64,000 nucleotides of DNA from Agrocybe praecox (GCA_964017145.1 OZ024841.1:4526001-4590000), one strand, 5' to 3'; shown: positions 11,482 to 22,606, numbered from the stretch's first letter. Made by a program: numbers and translations. The notes: generated by a model not told the origin, from the letters alone.

Positions 11482-12072
11482 GATATCTCATTGCAAATGA
11501 AGCAACATGGAGTTCACAATGTATTTCATGTGTCATTGATTAGAATACACCAACATAACGATGACCGATTGTTCCCCAGACGATTAGATTCACAACTGGA
11601 CCCTGAATTGGATACAGATGGAGAATGGGCTGTAGATATGATTTTATCGCACCAAGGTAAAGGAGAAAATGCCTTATTTGAAGTTAAATGGAAAACTGGG
11701 GATATTACTTGGTTGCCATACTTTCAATTGACCGGCTTACAAGCACTAATGCTAATGTCATATTTCAAAGTACAGGGCATCAATACAATCCATCAACTGA
11801 CTTCAGGAACTGGTAATCCACCTACTGAGGACCCACAAGTATTTCTAGGTCTTATCTCCATAAATTCTAACTCATTCACTATGTATAAGAACTCCCTTCC
11901 ACCACATTTGTTTTCTTCAATTTCCTACCCCAGTACCTTGTCAACGTCATTTACCATCACACCTTCGCTTGACATGGCTCATAATCGCGGACGCCGTCAG
12001 ACAGCACCTCACCCCGACAATCAACCTCACGTTCCCGTGTTCGTCACTGTCAACAATCCGGCAGTCAGATGA
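11482..12072 (+). pseudogene. Integrase C-terminus and chromodomain (element 1)
   Basis: Downstream part of the element 1 pol frame. HNVFHVSLIRIH is the typical end of gypsy integrase, followed by a chromodomain-like stretch (EWAVDMILSHQ with FEVKWKTGDITWLP, about 11620-11715) that would direct integration to chromatin marks. The frame continues to TGA at 12070-12072. A Met at 11974 (MAHNRGRRQ) may begin a separate post-pol ORF that runs on beyond this stop. Confidence 0.85.
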
Positions 12073-12888
12073 ATCTCAGATATACTGTTTCTCATCACCG
12101 ACCATACCATTGTTAACGAACCTAAAAGCTTTATATTTTCTGCTGCCAAAATTGGACTGTGTAATTCATCCGACAATCTCCTTAGCCAAGATCTCGTGCG
12201 TCAGCAAGAACAAAATGTTCCCACACAACAGTTCCATCGTCCAGCTGGATACGACTTCCTTGCTCGTGCTTTTAATCACAAAGCCAATCCCGATGGCGCT
12301 CATTTCGCTTATCATCACCCCAAAGGAGGTCATCTCATTACTGAAGGTCAACCCATGTCCAACGCTCTTTGGCAAATTACACCAGCTCAATGCAGAGTTG
12401 CACCTCTGGTTCAACATGGATTAACCGGTAATCCCAAGACCGTTGCCGCCATTCATGATATGCTCGAAGAAAATGCTTGTCAACGTGCTCGTCAGAAGAA
12501 GCGCGTTCAACCCGAAGTTGCTGCTCAAAAAATGTGTCAACAACTCGACCACGTTGCAGGGGATTTAGCAAAAGCCTCTCGTCACCCCAACAGGAACCAT
12601 ACTCATTCCCGCTCATCTCCTGCTCTGCGTCACAATAGTGCTCTCGAACTCGCCGCCATCACACCAGTCACATCCACCTCACACTCGGCCTCTAACAATA
12701 TTCCCAGACCATCCCAACATGACAACATGTCTATGCCTGACCAATTCACAGATCACCTTTTCCCCTTGGGTGATATTGATGGCTTGAACCCCATGGAAAT
12801 TATTTCCCCCAACGTGAACACTACCGACATCGAGGATTGTGTCGACTTTGGTGATCTCGACATGGACATCAACATTATTACTAACTGA
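11974..12888 (+). pseudogene. Post-pol ORF of element 1, one stop
   Basis: The frame that starts at MAHNRGRRQ (11974) is open to 12888 except for TGA at 12070-12072. It predicts about 300 residues, rich in Gln, His and Asn, with no membrane segment, no retroviral envelope features and no motif I recognise. Its position between chromodomain and 3' LTR matches the extra ORF of the element at 32757-39761, although I see no sequence similarity by eye. Function unknown. Confidence 0.6.
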
Positions 12889-12921
12889 CAAAAAGTCTTT
12901 ATTCTAAAAGCCTGGAGGGCA

Positions 12922-13220
12922 TGTGTAACAGTTCGGACCTTTTCTCAGACATCATCCCACTTCTAGATACCCTGTTGTTATTTGTTTTGCATAGACTTCT
13001 GTTATTTCTATCTAATCTCCTACCGTAGTCACTCCTTTCGATTAGATATATGTTTTTTACGTTTTACCTCTCGAATCACCTGATTACGTAGTTCTAGGGT
13101 ATATAAAGCCTCTCCTGTTCTGTGTAGTCCCCCAGTGAATTAATAACTGTTTAAAACCATCTATCAAGTTTCTCTGTGTGCCAATACTCCCTCGTTGTCG
13201 CTGTCACCAGTCACGACATT
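12922..13220 (+). repeat. Probable 3' LTR of element 1
   Basis: After the ORF comes a purine-rich stretch (GCCTGGAGGGCA) and then TGTAACAGTTCGG near 12924. TATATAAA at 13100-13107 could be the LTR promoter. The partner LTR is before the window, so the right end (around 13220) is a guess. Confidence 0.45.
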
Positions 13221-14400
13221 CCCTTATTCTCACAAAGAAGAGACACGGCAACGATGAAACCCAAGAGCATTTGTCCGTCCTGTGACGGAGGCGGAGACAA
13301 AGAGTGGGGTTAGGAGAATTATCCATCGTTGTTGTGACCCATTGTCATTGTTGCTGTGAGGCTGCAGGTGCAGGTGCCAATGAGGCATCATCACCATCAC
13401 CAGCTTGGTGGTTGGTGGTTGGTAGTTGTAGTGGTCGTCACTGTAGGTGCGGTGGTGTGGTGCTGGTGGACCTCGGGTTTTCGTTGTCCTTGCTCATGTG
13501 GCTGCTAGCCAATAGCAGCCACATACTGCCTGGGGATCGCATATCCCTGTGACGAGAGAGGAGGAGGGGCAGAGTGAAAGTGATGGTGATGCCAGGTGGA
13601 AGGGATCAGAATGATGTTGAACAAAGTTGGGTTGATTACAACCCAAATCAGGTCATTCCCACGCCAACCCAGCTAATAACTGTTGTGTCCTTGTCGTCGA
13701 ACACAACGATGGAAGTGCGACATGAGCTACAAACTGTAAATATATACTTAATAGATCCTGTTTTGCAAACCAAATTTTCTATATACTTTGTCAATACTCA
13801 TGCTTGAGTCACTTTGAAATTTTGATTGAATGCATCCTCGAGAATAAGTAAATGTTTTCATCGAAAGGCAATATTCTTCTACATATATGACTGAAAATAC
13901 ACAGCCAAGCCAAATATTATTTTGAGAAATGAAAAAGGTGTAACTTGACTAGATTTTTTTCATACCTTAGTGTTCAACCCAGCGTTGTTGTTGGCGCCGG
14001 TTGTTCTTTGGGCCAGTGCGGGCAACTCCTGATTTGGATGTTCTCCCTCCACAATTATTTCTCCTGACAAAATTATTTGTTGAAGTTTTGAACAAGAAGA
14101 AGGTGGATGAAATCATCGTTGGTGGTGCTGCAATAGGATTGAATGGGTCACATTGATTCACAAGGGTAGGCTAATCATGTGGTGCGGGATTAATTGGTGT
14201 TTACTGTCTACATAGGATGTCAACATCAATGTTTCCTCATTTTCTTTCAGCAAGAAAATCGGTGAATCATTCATACATCAAGCTGGTAGTAGCCCTTCCA
14301 GACTATGAGTTACCTATTTAGATCCTAAAGATTTGCAGGAATTATGTACACATCCTTCTGCCTTTGAACCTCTCCTTGTTCGAACTTTTCAAAGGGTTGC
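13221..14400. other. No recognised gene
   Basis: Short ORFs only. The last 70 bases (about 14320-14400) read open as DPKDLQELCTHPSAFEPLLV, preceded by a possible splice acceptor, and may be an exon cut by the inverted-repeat element that starts at 14401. Confidence 0.4.
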
Positions 14401-14414
14401 TATGAGTGTCCGTT

Positions 14415-14457
14415 TATGAGTGTCCGTTTGTACATTTATGATTTTTACATACATACT
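14415..14457 (+). repeat. Left terminal inverted repeat
   Basis: Matches the reverse complement of 20841-20884 with one extra T in the T run. The outer 14 bp (TATGAGTGTCCGTT) are duplicated in tandem at 14401-14414. Confidence 0.85.
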
Positions 14458-14464
14458 CAAATTT

Positions 14465-14710
14465 AAATATTGTCAACCATTTAAGTAAGATTGTCGACCA
14501 TTTGAGTGAGATTGTCGACCACTTATGATGGATTGTCGACCATAAGATTAGATTGTCGACCATAAAATCTCATTGTTGACCATCAAAATCTTATTTTCGA
14601 CCACCAAATTGTATTGTCGACCCCACAATTTGTATTGTCGACCACCTAAGTGAATTGTCGACCACTTGCATTAGCGAATTGTTGACCACTCTCGCCTAAC
14701 ATGATTTTAG
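14465..14710 (+). repeat. ATTGTCGACCA subterminal array A
   Basis: About twelve copies of ATTGTCGACCA or near variants, 17-25 bp apart, directly inside the left terminal repeat. It ends in CACTCTCGCCTAACATGATT, which is also next to arrays B and C. The motif core GTCGAC is palindromic. Confidence 0.9.
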
Positions 14711-14724
14711 CATGCTGTTGAAAG

Positions 14725-15828
14725 ACGATTTTTCTGTCGGTGATTTATGCTTTGCCAATCACACAAAATACAACCAACAACAAAATCCAGAGAAAGAGTG
14801 GGCTAGACCTAGATAAGACGACTCTCTCCCTGTGAGTTTGGGGGTGGGAATAAAGTTACTTCGTTCCTAGGAATGGTTTGTTGGTGTAAAGATCGAATAG
14901 GTTTGAAGGGTTGTGATGAGCTTTTGTCCTAGACAAAAGTTTGAGATTGAATAAGAGAGTAGAAATCAAAGTGAATGTATTCCACTTTGAAATCAGAGTA
15001 AACATCGAAAAAGAAGAGAATAATCGAAGCTTGGAACGTTTTCCAAGCTATAGAATTGACTGAACGAATATTGAACTGAAAGATAACTGCTTGAATCAGT
15101 ACAATTGTTGTATGATGGGGGTGTACTTCTTGTCCTCTACTTTCCAGGATCTAACTAGTTTTTATACTACAAATCCTACAAGGTATGAGTAATCGATGAC
15201 AAGTAAGGTTGAAATGAATGACAAAGAATAGGGGGTTAAATGAATAAGCCGACTGAGCGAGTGAGTCAGGAATGACAAAGGAATGGGTTGAAACGATGGA
15301 AAAGAAGGAGAAAATTGTCCATCGATCGATGGAATGACTAAGAAATGAATAAGAATAAGTAATAAATAAAAAATTTGACTAATGCGCAGCAAAGAATGAC
15401 CAAGCATGTCTTCTTGAATGATAAATCGATCATAGTTGACTTGACGATTAGTGAAATCGATGGATGGAAGGAATCGAGCTATTTCCAGCTGATAGATTGC
15501 TATATTTGGCAGATATAACCTTAGCGTAGCCGCATTGTTGATGTATCAGTTCCCGTGACTCATAGTGACTCGTGATAGGCATGTGACATCAAATCATATG
15601 TTTGGAATGATGGTTGCACAGCCGCTTGATGGCCTAGGCTTTGCATGATGTCATCAAAGTCTTTTGATGGAGTAGATGGGATGCGACGGATTTAGATAAC
15701 TGGTGAATATGCTGTGCCGTTGTGTGATGTAAGCGTAGGCATATCTTATCTTCTGCATGATGCTGAGGGACACTTGTGATCGTGGGATAGCAATACGGGG
15801 TCTTGTGAATAATGCCGGTGCTTTGAGT
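14725..15828. other. Non-coding segment between arrays A and B
   Basis: About 1.1 kb with no supported gene. The minus strand has a TATAAAAAC motif near 15165, so part of it could be a solo LTR, but I found no matching ends. Confidence 0.3.
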
Positions 15829-17215
15829 ATGATTGTCGACCATCAAATTGCATTGTCGACCACATATGACGGATTGTCAACCAAAAGATTAGATTGTCAA
15901 CCATAAAATCTCATTGTCAACCATAAAATCTCATTGTCAACTATTAAAATCTTATTGTCGACCATCAAAATGCATTGTCGACCCCAAATTTTGTATTGTC
16001 GACCACTCTCGCCTAAGATGATTTTAGCATGCCATTGCAGCCGGTCTCGCTTAATGTCAATTTTGATGCGCATTTCGGCACTCCGGCGTTGATAATAATT
16101 TAAACTCAGCTTATGCGCGTCGTGCAAGACTCAAAATTATTATTTCTTGCTTTTTATATTTTACTTCTTACCTTATGAAACAAATTTGCCACATACATAC
16201 TAAATAGCACAAGCTGTTTATACCTTAATTTACATTGTATGTACAGTTCGTGCACTTGTCAAGTCTTGGTCAAGTCCCTACCATCAAGATTGCTGTGAGG
16301 TAAGCTGGTGTCTACATTAATAACAGCTTCGGACGTTGGAATTATGTGAATTAAACGTGATGACGCACGTCTCAGTGACGCGGCTGTCACACGACGTTAC
16401 AACTGGCTGGCTGCAGGGACTTGACTGGCTTTCAGCTCTCAGAAGGACCTGGTGTCAGTTTTTTTTGGCGGAATATCTTTATTGAATAGTCATATACATA
16501 TGTATGGAGTCTCATGTAATACTGGTTCATTGGCGAAGCGCTGCGAGTAGATATAGCAACGAGCGGCGATGTGCGCGTTGGGCGCATATTGCATTCCCAC
16601 GGTCCGTCTTCATACAGTAAGATGGCTTTCAACTCTCAGAAGGACCTGGCATCGGGTTTTTTTGGCGGAATATCCTTATTGAATAATAATATACATATGT
16701 ACGGACTCTCATGTAATATTTGTCCATTGGCGAAGCACTATGAGTAGATATAGGAACGAGCGGCGATGTGCGCGTTGGGCGCATGCCGTATTCCCACTGT
16801 CATCAGCGCGCAGGATGGGACTTGACAAGCGCACGAACTGATTGTACCATGTAAATTAAGCTAAAATTTTGAAAACATCTTTTAATAGCTAATATGTACA
16901 TGGAAAATTTGTTTTATAAGATAAGAAGTGAAATATAAAGTGGAATATAAATAATAATTCTGAATCTCGCGCGACGCGCATAAGCTGAGTTTAAATTATT
17001 ATCAACGCCGGAGTGCCGAAATGCGCATCAAAATTGGCATTAAGCGAGACCGGCTGCAACGGCATGCTAAAATCATCTTAGGCGAGAGTGGTAGACAATT
17101 CGCTAATGCAAGTGGTCGACAATACAAAATTTGGGGTCGACAATGAGATTTTATGGTCGACAATCTAATCTTTTGGTCGACAATATAATCTTATGGTCGA
17201 CAATATTTTATTTCG
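15829..17215. repeat. Foldback: two ~400 bp inverted arms with GTCGAC arrays
   Basis: The left arm (about 15829-16265) and the right arm (about 16819-17215) are inverted copies. Both contain the ATTGTCGACCA array outermost, then TAAGATGATTTTAGCATGCC, then the region with CTCCGGCGTTGATAATAATT, and end inwards at CTTGTCAAGTC. The arms differ by scattered substitutions and by the number of array units. The 550-bp spacer holds a tandem duplication. The DNA could form a long hairpin. Confidence 0.9.
16427..16800 (+). repeat. Tandem duplication of ~190 bp in the foldback spacer
   Basis: Two copies, about 16427-16612 and 16620-16800, share CTCTCAGAAGGACCTGG near the start and GCGATGTGCGCGTTGGGCGC near the end, with roughly 10 per cent differences. 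No protein is evident. Confidence 0.88.
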
Positions 17216-18007
17216 AGTTACGAGTCTTTTACGTAAGTAAAAACGAGTCCTTTTAATCGAGGTGTTTCTGAGACTTTCTCTGACCCTTGTTGACCCCCAT
17301 CAGTGATGGCATCAAATTGACCATATGGCTTCTGGTTGTTTAGGTAATCATGAACGTCATAGCCTCCGTAACATATGGTGTCAAGTGATTTGTCAGTGCG
17401 CTCGCGGCATCTCACCGAGCCGATTCAATTTCTCACACGCTGCCGAACCGACGTTGACCGACGTGCCAATCCTTTCTTCAATCCCTTCCACATCTACTCG
17501 AATTCATCGGTTTTCTTCTCCTTTCCAAATCACATCACAAATTCATCATATTTACATGCATACCTACCCCTCTTCCCACTGAATATCACATTTGCAAGTT
17601 TTCAGTGACACCATTGGGACCGGAAAATTGGCTTGGGTCTCACCGTTGATGTATCTCTTCTTGTAGCTTGCCAGAGGCTGGAAACCGAACTACCTATCGC
17701 CGGGGAGGGATATTTGGACACTGGAAAGGCTGTAGCTGCTGCGCTGAGTGCAGGTTGAAGAAGCGGAAGGAAGGATTTGGAAATCAGCAAGAAATCAGAC
17801 ATTTCAATCGTGTGTATGTTAGTCCAGACCTAGTTTCTATTCGTTTTTATTTGTGCCTCTTCCCTCCAAATGTATTGGCTTTTTTTTTGCTTTGGTTTTC
17901 AATGGTTTGTATCTTATGTTTCTTATTCAATGCATGTGTCCCGACTAGTTTCCATTTGTGTATGTCCCAGAACGAGTGTGTCTGCTCGTTAGTACCTGCA
18001 GGCTGCT

Positions 18008-18170
18008 ATGGAACATCCACGCAGAACCAAGTCTTATCCTCGCGTACTCTGTATGTGTCGAGAGAAATGTAGTAAGAAGACTTACACAAATGATGATGGA
18101 GAGATTGTTTCTGGCCAGTTGATTGCACCTTCAACTCAGAAAAAGCATCGTGCAAAGGACTTCGAGCTTG
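18008..18170 (+). pseudogene. Cysteine-cluster fragment, possibly transposase N-terminus
   Basis: An open stretch reads VLCMCREKCSKKTY, then G-x(5)-ST-x(3)-H. A C-x-C-x(3)-C pattern followed by a conserved Ser/Thr-His is common at the start of agaricomycete transposases of the CMC type, as I recall them. The frame loses sense after about 18170 and no further transposase part follows. It may mark the autonomous ancestor of the surrounding element. This is a weak assignment. Confidence 0.3.
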
Positions 18171-18599
18171 CGAATCATCAATGCTGGAGCCAATCAAGAT
18201 GGACTTGGGGCCGACCACACCTGCTGCTACCTCGAATACTCATGGCGAGCAGTCCTTTCGGTGGCATTCAATTACGGCCGTAGAAAGTAAGTTTGTCTTC
18301 GCAATGCATGGTTGGGAAGTAATGAATATTATTTTTTCAGATGGGGCCTCGCCATATGGAAAGGGCCAATTGCTGGTGGATGACCTTAGCGGTTTGACTG
18401 GGGCGGTTCACCTTTGAGAGTCGAGCCGGTGGGCGGGCGACCGACGGCCTCGTCCAGCCGTCAATTTGACAACCAAGTGACGCAACACTTGACAAGCATT
18501 TGTCCGCCGTGGTGCACAGCTGTAGGAGAAATGTGAGTCAATTTACCTGCATATTAATATGCTCACATTCTCATTGATCTTTACAGGGATTATCACTCT

Positions 18600-19976
18600 A
18601 TGCATCTCGAGCTCCATGACCACCACATCCAAACTCCAACGAGATCAGCGACACTAACAACAGCATTGAGTGCTGTTTCGGATCCAGTTTTCAATAACCC
18701 ATCGATTGGCTCAGCAATCCGAGTACTGGAATCACTTGTGGACATCGGCAAGGCCCTGCCATTCATTGTACCGGTTTTTGTATTGCTCAAGGTCATCATC
18801 GATCTGGAGAAACACGCCCAGGATGTCGACCTCAAATGTACAGATCTTTTGGGACATATCACTTTCGTGCTCAATCATCTACCTGTTCTGCAAAAGATCG
18901 AAATCATGCCATCGATGCGACAGGTCATCGAGCGCTTAAATGATGCACTGAAAGAGTCAGCTTCCCTAATTGCTGCTTATCGCAAGCAAAACTGCATTGT
19001 TCGTCGTCTTGCCATTGGAAATCGAGAGAAATTCACGACATGTGCGACCACCATTAATGGCTGCTGTCGCGATCTGCTCATGAGTCTCCAAATTCACCAA
19101 TCTGCCAAACCCGATATTCTAACACGCGATGTGCCCATCGACGACGAAGATAAAGCTGCAAGGACCTTCGTAGAGCCACATGGTAGCAGTGTGGACGCCG
19201 TCATGCATGACAGGGAGCTAATCAAGGAGTTTGCAACGCAACAACACCTGATCATGGATGATTCGGTCGTGGATCAACTGAACGCGAACATCACAGAGTC
19301 GATGCAACAGAACCATATGTGTTTGGAAGGGATTCTACGGGATAATTTCAATACCGCTATTGCGGATGGTACGCATTATGCCAATGGGCCGAAAGCGTGC
19401 TTGTTCCACCGTGCAGAATATGATTCATGGTCGAAACAATTTCCATGTTGCAGCACATCTCATCCTTGCAAATTCAATGCCCATCGATCAAAACGTCATT
19501 GCGACTATCTGTACGGACCATTCTTCCCCCGTGTATGGGCAATTACTGGTTATGTTGACACCACAGATCAATGGGCAGCAGTGGAGGACACAAAGCTAGA
19601 GTCTGATGACGTTCAGAAAGCTTCGGTTCACAAGCTACTTAGATGGGTTTCGCGTGGTGCCCTTGTTGAAGAGAACACTTTGCTCCTCGCGGTCGTCAGA
19701 GTATCGTACAAATACCCATACTACTTCAACGCATTTACTGCAAATGACATGGAGGAAATATTCAAATCTGTACGACACTCGCGCCGTACATTGATTTTCC
19801 GGACTTCTCCAGATGAGAATGAGTTTGCTATGGCTGAATGGATCCTTTCAATCTCAGGCAAAATCACCGGAATACGTATAATTGCGAAGAGCGCGACCTC
19901 TGCTCATCCTTGGACCTGTGTGTTTCTTGTCGATCTCAAGACATGTACAAAGCCGGGGGACATAGTCAATCCTTAA
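18600..19976 (+). CDS. Protein with MLKL/HeLo-like N-terminal domain
   Basis: A 458-residue frame starts at ATG 18600; a likely 5' leader intron ends just before it (GTGAGT near 18533, CAG near 18587). Residues about 35-165 are predicted helical (SAIRVLESLVDIGKALPF, IIDLEKHAQDVDLKC, then RQVIERLNDALKESASLI) and end MSLQIHQ. This resembles the four-helix N-terminal domain found in agaricomycete NLR and MLKL-like cell-death proteins, acting at membranes. The C-terminal half has no motif I know. The frame stops at 19974-19976, but similar-quality coding sequence continues at 20070-20340 in another frame, so the gene model may need another intron or be broken. It lies inside a terminal-inverted-repeat element. 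Confidence 0.6.
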   Translation: MHLELHDHHIQTPTRSATLTTALSAVSDPVFNNPSIGSAIRVLESLVDIGKALPFIVPVFVLLKVIIDLEKHAQDVDLKCTDLLGHITFVLNHLPVLQKIEIMPSMRQVIERLNDALKESASLIAAYRKQNCIVRRLAIGNREKFTTCATTINGCCRDLLMSLQIHQSAKPDILTRDVPIDDEDKAARTFVEPHGSSVDAVMHDRELIKEFATQQHLIMDDSVVDQLNANITESMQQNHMCLEGILRDNFNTAIADGTHYANGPKACLFHRAEYDSWSKQFPCCSTSHPCKFNAHRSKRHCDYLYGPFFPRVWAITGYVDTTDQWAAVEDTKLESDDVQKASVHKLLRWVSRGALVEENTLLLAVVRVSYKYPYYFNAFTANDMEEIFKSVRHSRRTLIFRTSPDENEFAMAEWILSISGKITGIRIIAKSATSAHPWTCVFLVDLKTCTKPGDIVNP

Positions 19977-20049
19977 GGATACCCAATCTCGTCCAACTTG
20001 TACCCCGCATCCCTTTGAGTCCTTCTGAATTGTTTCTCGCCATCGTCCT

Positions 20050-20640
20050 ATCCGGATCAAGGTTGTCGTCGAAGATGAGCAGTGCTCACTTGTTCTGGAG
20101 CATGTGTATAGGCCATACTCGCTTGAGAAACAGAAAGACACGGACCTTGCATTCTTTTTTGACAACCCCAAAATGTTCTCCCGTTACTCTTTGCACGTCG
20201 AACCTGCAGATGGGGATGACACAGTCATCAAATTTTCGGCAAATTTCCAAATTAAAGCCCATGGAACCTTACGCGATGCCAGAATATATGGATGTGATGG
20301 GGTTGACGCTGGAATGGGGACGATGCAATTATTATATTCGGTGAGTTGCGTCGTACTCGACGTTATATTTACTCACACTTCGTAGGCGCGCGTACGCGGC
20401 AGCCGCCAACGACTTTCGCGTTTTGGTCATCGCATATAATGCCGCCGGAGTCGAACGACTCGTCTTCGAGATTTTCGACTCCAACGAAGGTACAGCGGTC
20501 GAGATGTTTTTTTGCAGTAGTATGGAGGGATATGCGTGGGAGGGCTACGTGCGTCGAGGAATGATGGTTTCAAGGTACGTACTCGCGCCCTGTCATTCAA
20601 AAAATATCGAGCGCTTACTTTCCCTTCACGTACTTAGATG
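20050..20640 (+). CDS. Possible downstream exons of the MLKL-like gene
   Basis: An open stretch (VVVEDEQCSLVLEHVYRPYS at about 20060-20120, continuing to about 20340) is followed by an intron-like GTGAGT...TAG at 20341-20384 and another open stretch ending YAWEGYVRRGMMVS near 20575. Codon phases across this intron do not join cleanly. These may be exons of the 18600 gene, or a decayed copy. No domain recognised. Confidence 0.35.
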
Positions 20641-20840
20641 TGATCATTAATACATGTACATATATTGTTTTTTTTTGTTAATGTTATTCTTGTTTTTCTT
20701 GTCGCACATCTCTGAAAAAAACATATCTGTGTCTATTTTTGTGTAAGTACACGGGCGCGACATAGTATACTACTAAGAAAAAACGGAAAATGATAATTAA
20801 AGACTCGTACTGCCACGCGTAGCGGTGGCCTTGCAACACA

Positions 20841-20884
20841 AGTATGTATGTAAAAAATCATAAATGTACAAACGGACACTCATA
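20841..20884 (-). repeat. Right terminal inverted repeat
   Basis: Reads TATGAGTGTCCGTTTGTACA on the minus strand from 20884, then the same AT-rich sequence as the left end. Confidence 0.85.
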
Positions 20885-21146
20885 GAGGAAGAGCATGAAT
20901 CAAATTAGGTGACTTGACATCGGTTAACAATCTCTTCTGAGGATTTTTGTTTTGCTGACTTTCATCGTCCGGAAGAAGTCGACGACATCGAACTGTCAGG
21001 TTGACATGACCGCATTCCTTCATACCATCGCTAGCACGCCAGCTTGCCCTTCGTCGAGAAAGTTTCAAGCGCTGGGACTTTTATTTCGCCGAGGCACCTT
21101 CTCTTGCCGTTTTCCTGCAATTAATCAAAAAAAAAAAAAATTATTT

Positions 21147-21790
21147 TCAGGTTCCACTCTTGTTCTTTTCGTCGACATGTAATATAGTAGGTAACTTACG
21201 ACTCGATTGCAGTGGGGTATTTTTTTCGTAAATTTTTCTGCCTGTAATCATAATCAATATAATTGGCTCTATAAAAGAAAGCTCATCGCTCGAGATCTTC
21301 CAGGGTATCACTAGTAAGCGCCGACGTTGTACCATTTGTTCCAAGGTCATTTCGCCCAGCAAGTGTTGCAAAGGCTTAACGAACAGCACATTGAATTGTT
21401 GTTGGATAGTTCTAGTGAAGATGAGCTGGTCTTTGTTGATCGCATCTAAGACGTTGCCCTGAACCTTGCTGTCCGGGAACGTACAATAGAGCTGGTACGT
21501 CAACGTCGCCAGAAAGCCACTTGCATGATTCTTAGATGAATCTGAACGGCTAAAGAAAAAGCTTGCAAGTATCAGTCCTTTTCTATACACAATTCGACGA
21601 TACTCTGAGCAATTGATGATTTTCCAGCTCCTGCAGCTCCGGTAAGCCACATGAAGAACTTGTCTTTGGTTGTGTCGTCTAGGACCGGAATCCAAGCCAT
21701 GATCCTATTCAGAATTGCAACACGGGTACACGAATGGCACTTTAGTGGATCGAAACGTGATCTCTGAGTCGTGAAATGCACTCGGCGCAA
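21147..21790 (-). pseudogene. NLR NACHT-domain fragment
   Basis: The minus strand carries the start of a NACHT nucleotide-binding domain typical of agaricomycete NLRs. Walker A is WLTGAAGAGKSSIAQSI (about 21600-21660), in one frame with RVAILNRIMAWIP before it. The domain continues in a second frame with LASFFFSRSDSSKNHASGFL and Walker-B-distal sequence to about 21300. A frame change or intron near 21570 joins the two parts. There is no N-terminal effector domain and no repeat domain, and the sequence turns AT-rich at about 21150. This is a truncated immune-type NTPase gene. Confidence 0.75.
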
Positions 21791-22358
21791 CCGCCTCTTT
21801 CAGAATGTCAAGGGGATGAGACGTTTCTTTAGAAGGAAAGGCTGGAATGATGACGAGGAATACCTTTTGTCTTCGATGGCCCTTGTAGAACACGATAATC
21901 CCAGTGATAAAAATACTGTGTAAACTGTCCTCCAGATAAAAGAACATTCTCTGATGATATCATGACCTATATACATTTTACTAGTGCCATTAGAAGAGAG
22001 AAGTTCGACGAAGTCGGAGCAAGCGTCAACTTCCTAGGCACGGTCGAGGTCGCTGCTAATCCCAACCAACCTATTAATGTAGGTGTAGTTGTCGCGTCCT
22101 GCAAGGCGTTCTATGAACTCATTCCGCTTCGCAGGCTGGATGGGTAGGCCATTTCTTCAACTCCCATTTGCGAGTTTTCAACGAGTTTTACGATGGTCGA
22201 AGAATCGTGTCTTTGAATTAATTTACCCTAACAGGCCGTGCCCCAGCTGAAACAGCGTCTTAAATCACCAACACGGATTTCAAATTCCAACTCTCCTGTA
22301 CAGATGTATTTGCAAGTCATTAAACGCACATGTAACCTATGTAATATCTTATAAATCT

Positions 22359-22525
22359 CTAAGGTTCCCTCTTCTCCTTGACCATCTCATAGACATACGC
22401 CTTTGCCTGCTCAGGTGACTATCCTCCATGTATCTCGACTGCATAGACAATGGCGTCCTTAACCGCAGCGGGCATAATATTCGATGACTTGGATAGACAA
22501 AAAGATAAGCCTTGACCAGCTAAAA
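22359..22525 (-). pseudogene. C-terminal relic of a diflavin reductase-like protein
   Basis: The minus strand reads LSKSSNIMPAAVKDAIVYA, a TAG, then SPEQAKAYVYEMVKEKR before a stop. The pattern [GS]-S-S-N-x-MP-A-A-V and the following helix resemble the last residues of NADPH-dependent diflavin or cytochrome P450 reductases. No FAD or FMN part is nearby. Short and speculative. Confidence 0.35.
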
Positions 22526-22606
22526 ATGAAGCTCTTATACGTGAGAAGTGAGGGGGTATCTATACGCATATCGCATCCAAAAAGGAACAAGAGCTTACTT
22601 CGAGGC

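Larger units (their letters stand above)
14401..20884. mobile_element. 6.5 kb terminal-inverted-repeat element carrying a gene
   Basis: The left end TATGAGTGTCCGTTTGTACA... (14415-14457, with its first 14 bp duplicated at 14401-14414) is matched on the opposite strand at 20841-20884 over about 43 bp with one indel. A TA target duplication is compatible with TGAGTGTCCG ends. Inside are GTCGAC-rich arrays, a foldback structure, a short cysteine-cluster fragment and a gene with an MLKL/HeLo-like domain, but no transposase I can recognise. It looks like a non-autonomous element that captured host sequence, though independent insertions between two ends of one family cannot be excluded. Confidence 0.65.

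Noticed and set aside
14320..14400. Short open stretch before the left terminal repeat as a gene
   Set aside because: Too short and unrecognised; kept only as a remark on a possibly interrupted exon.
14465..17215. CRISPR-like array from the regular ATTGTCGACCA repeats
   Set aside because: The repeats are 11 bp, degenerate and irregularly spaced in a eukaryotic genome; they are subterminal transposon or minisatellite repeats.
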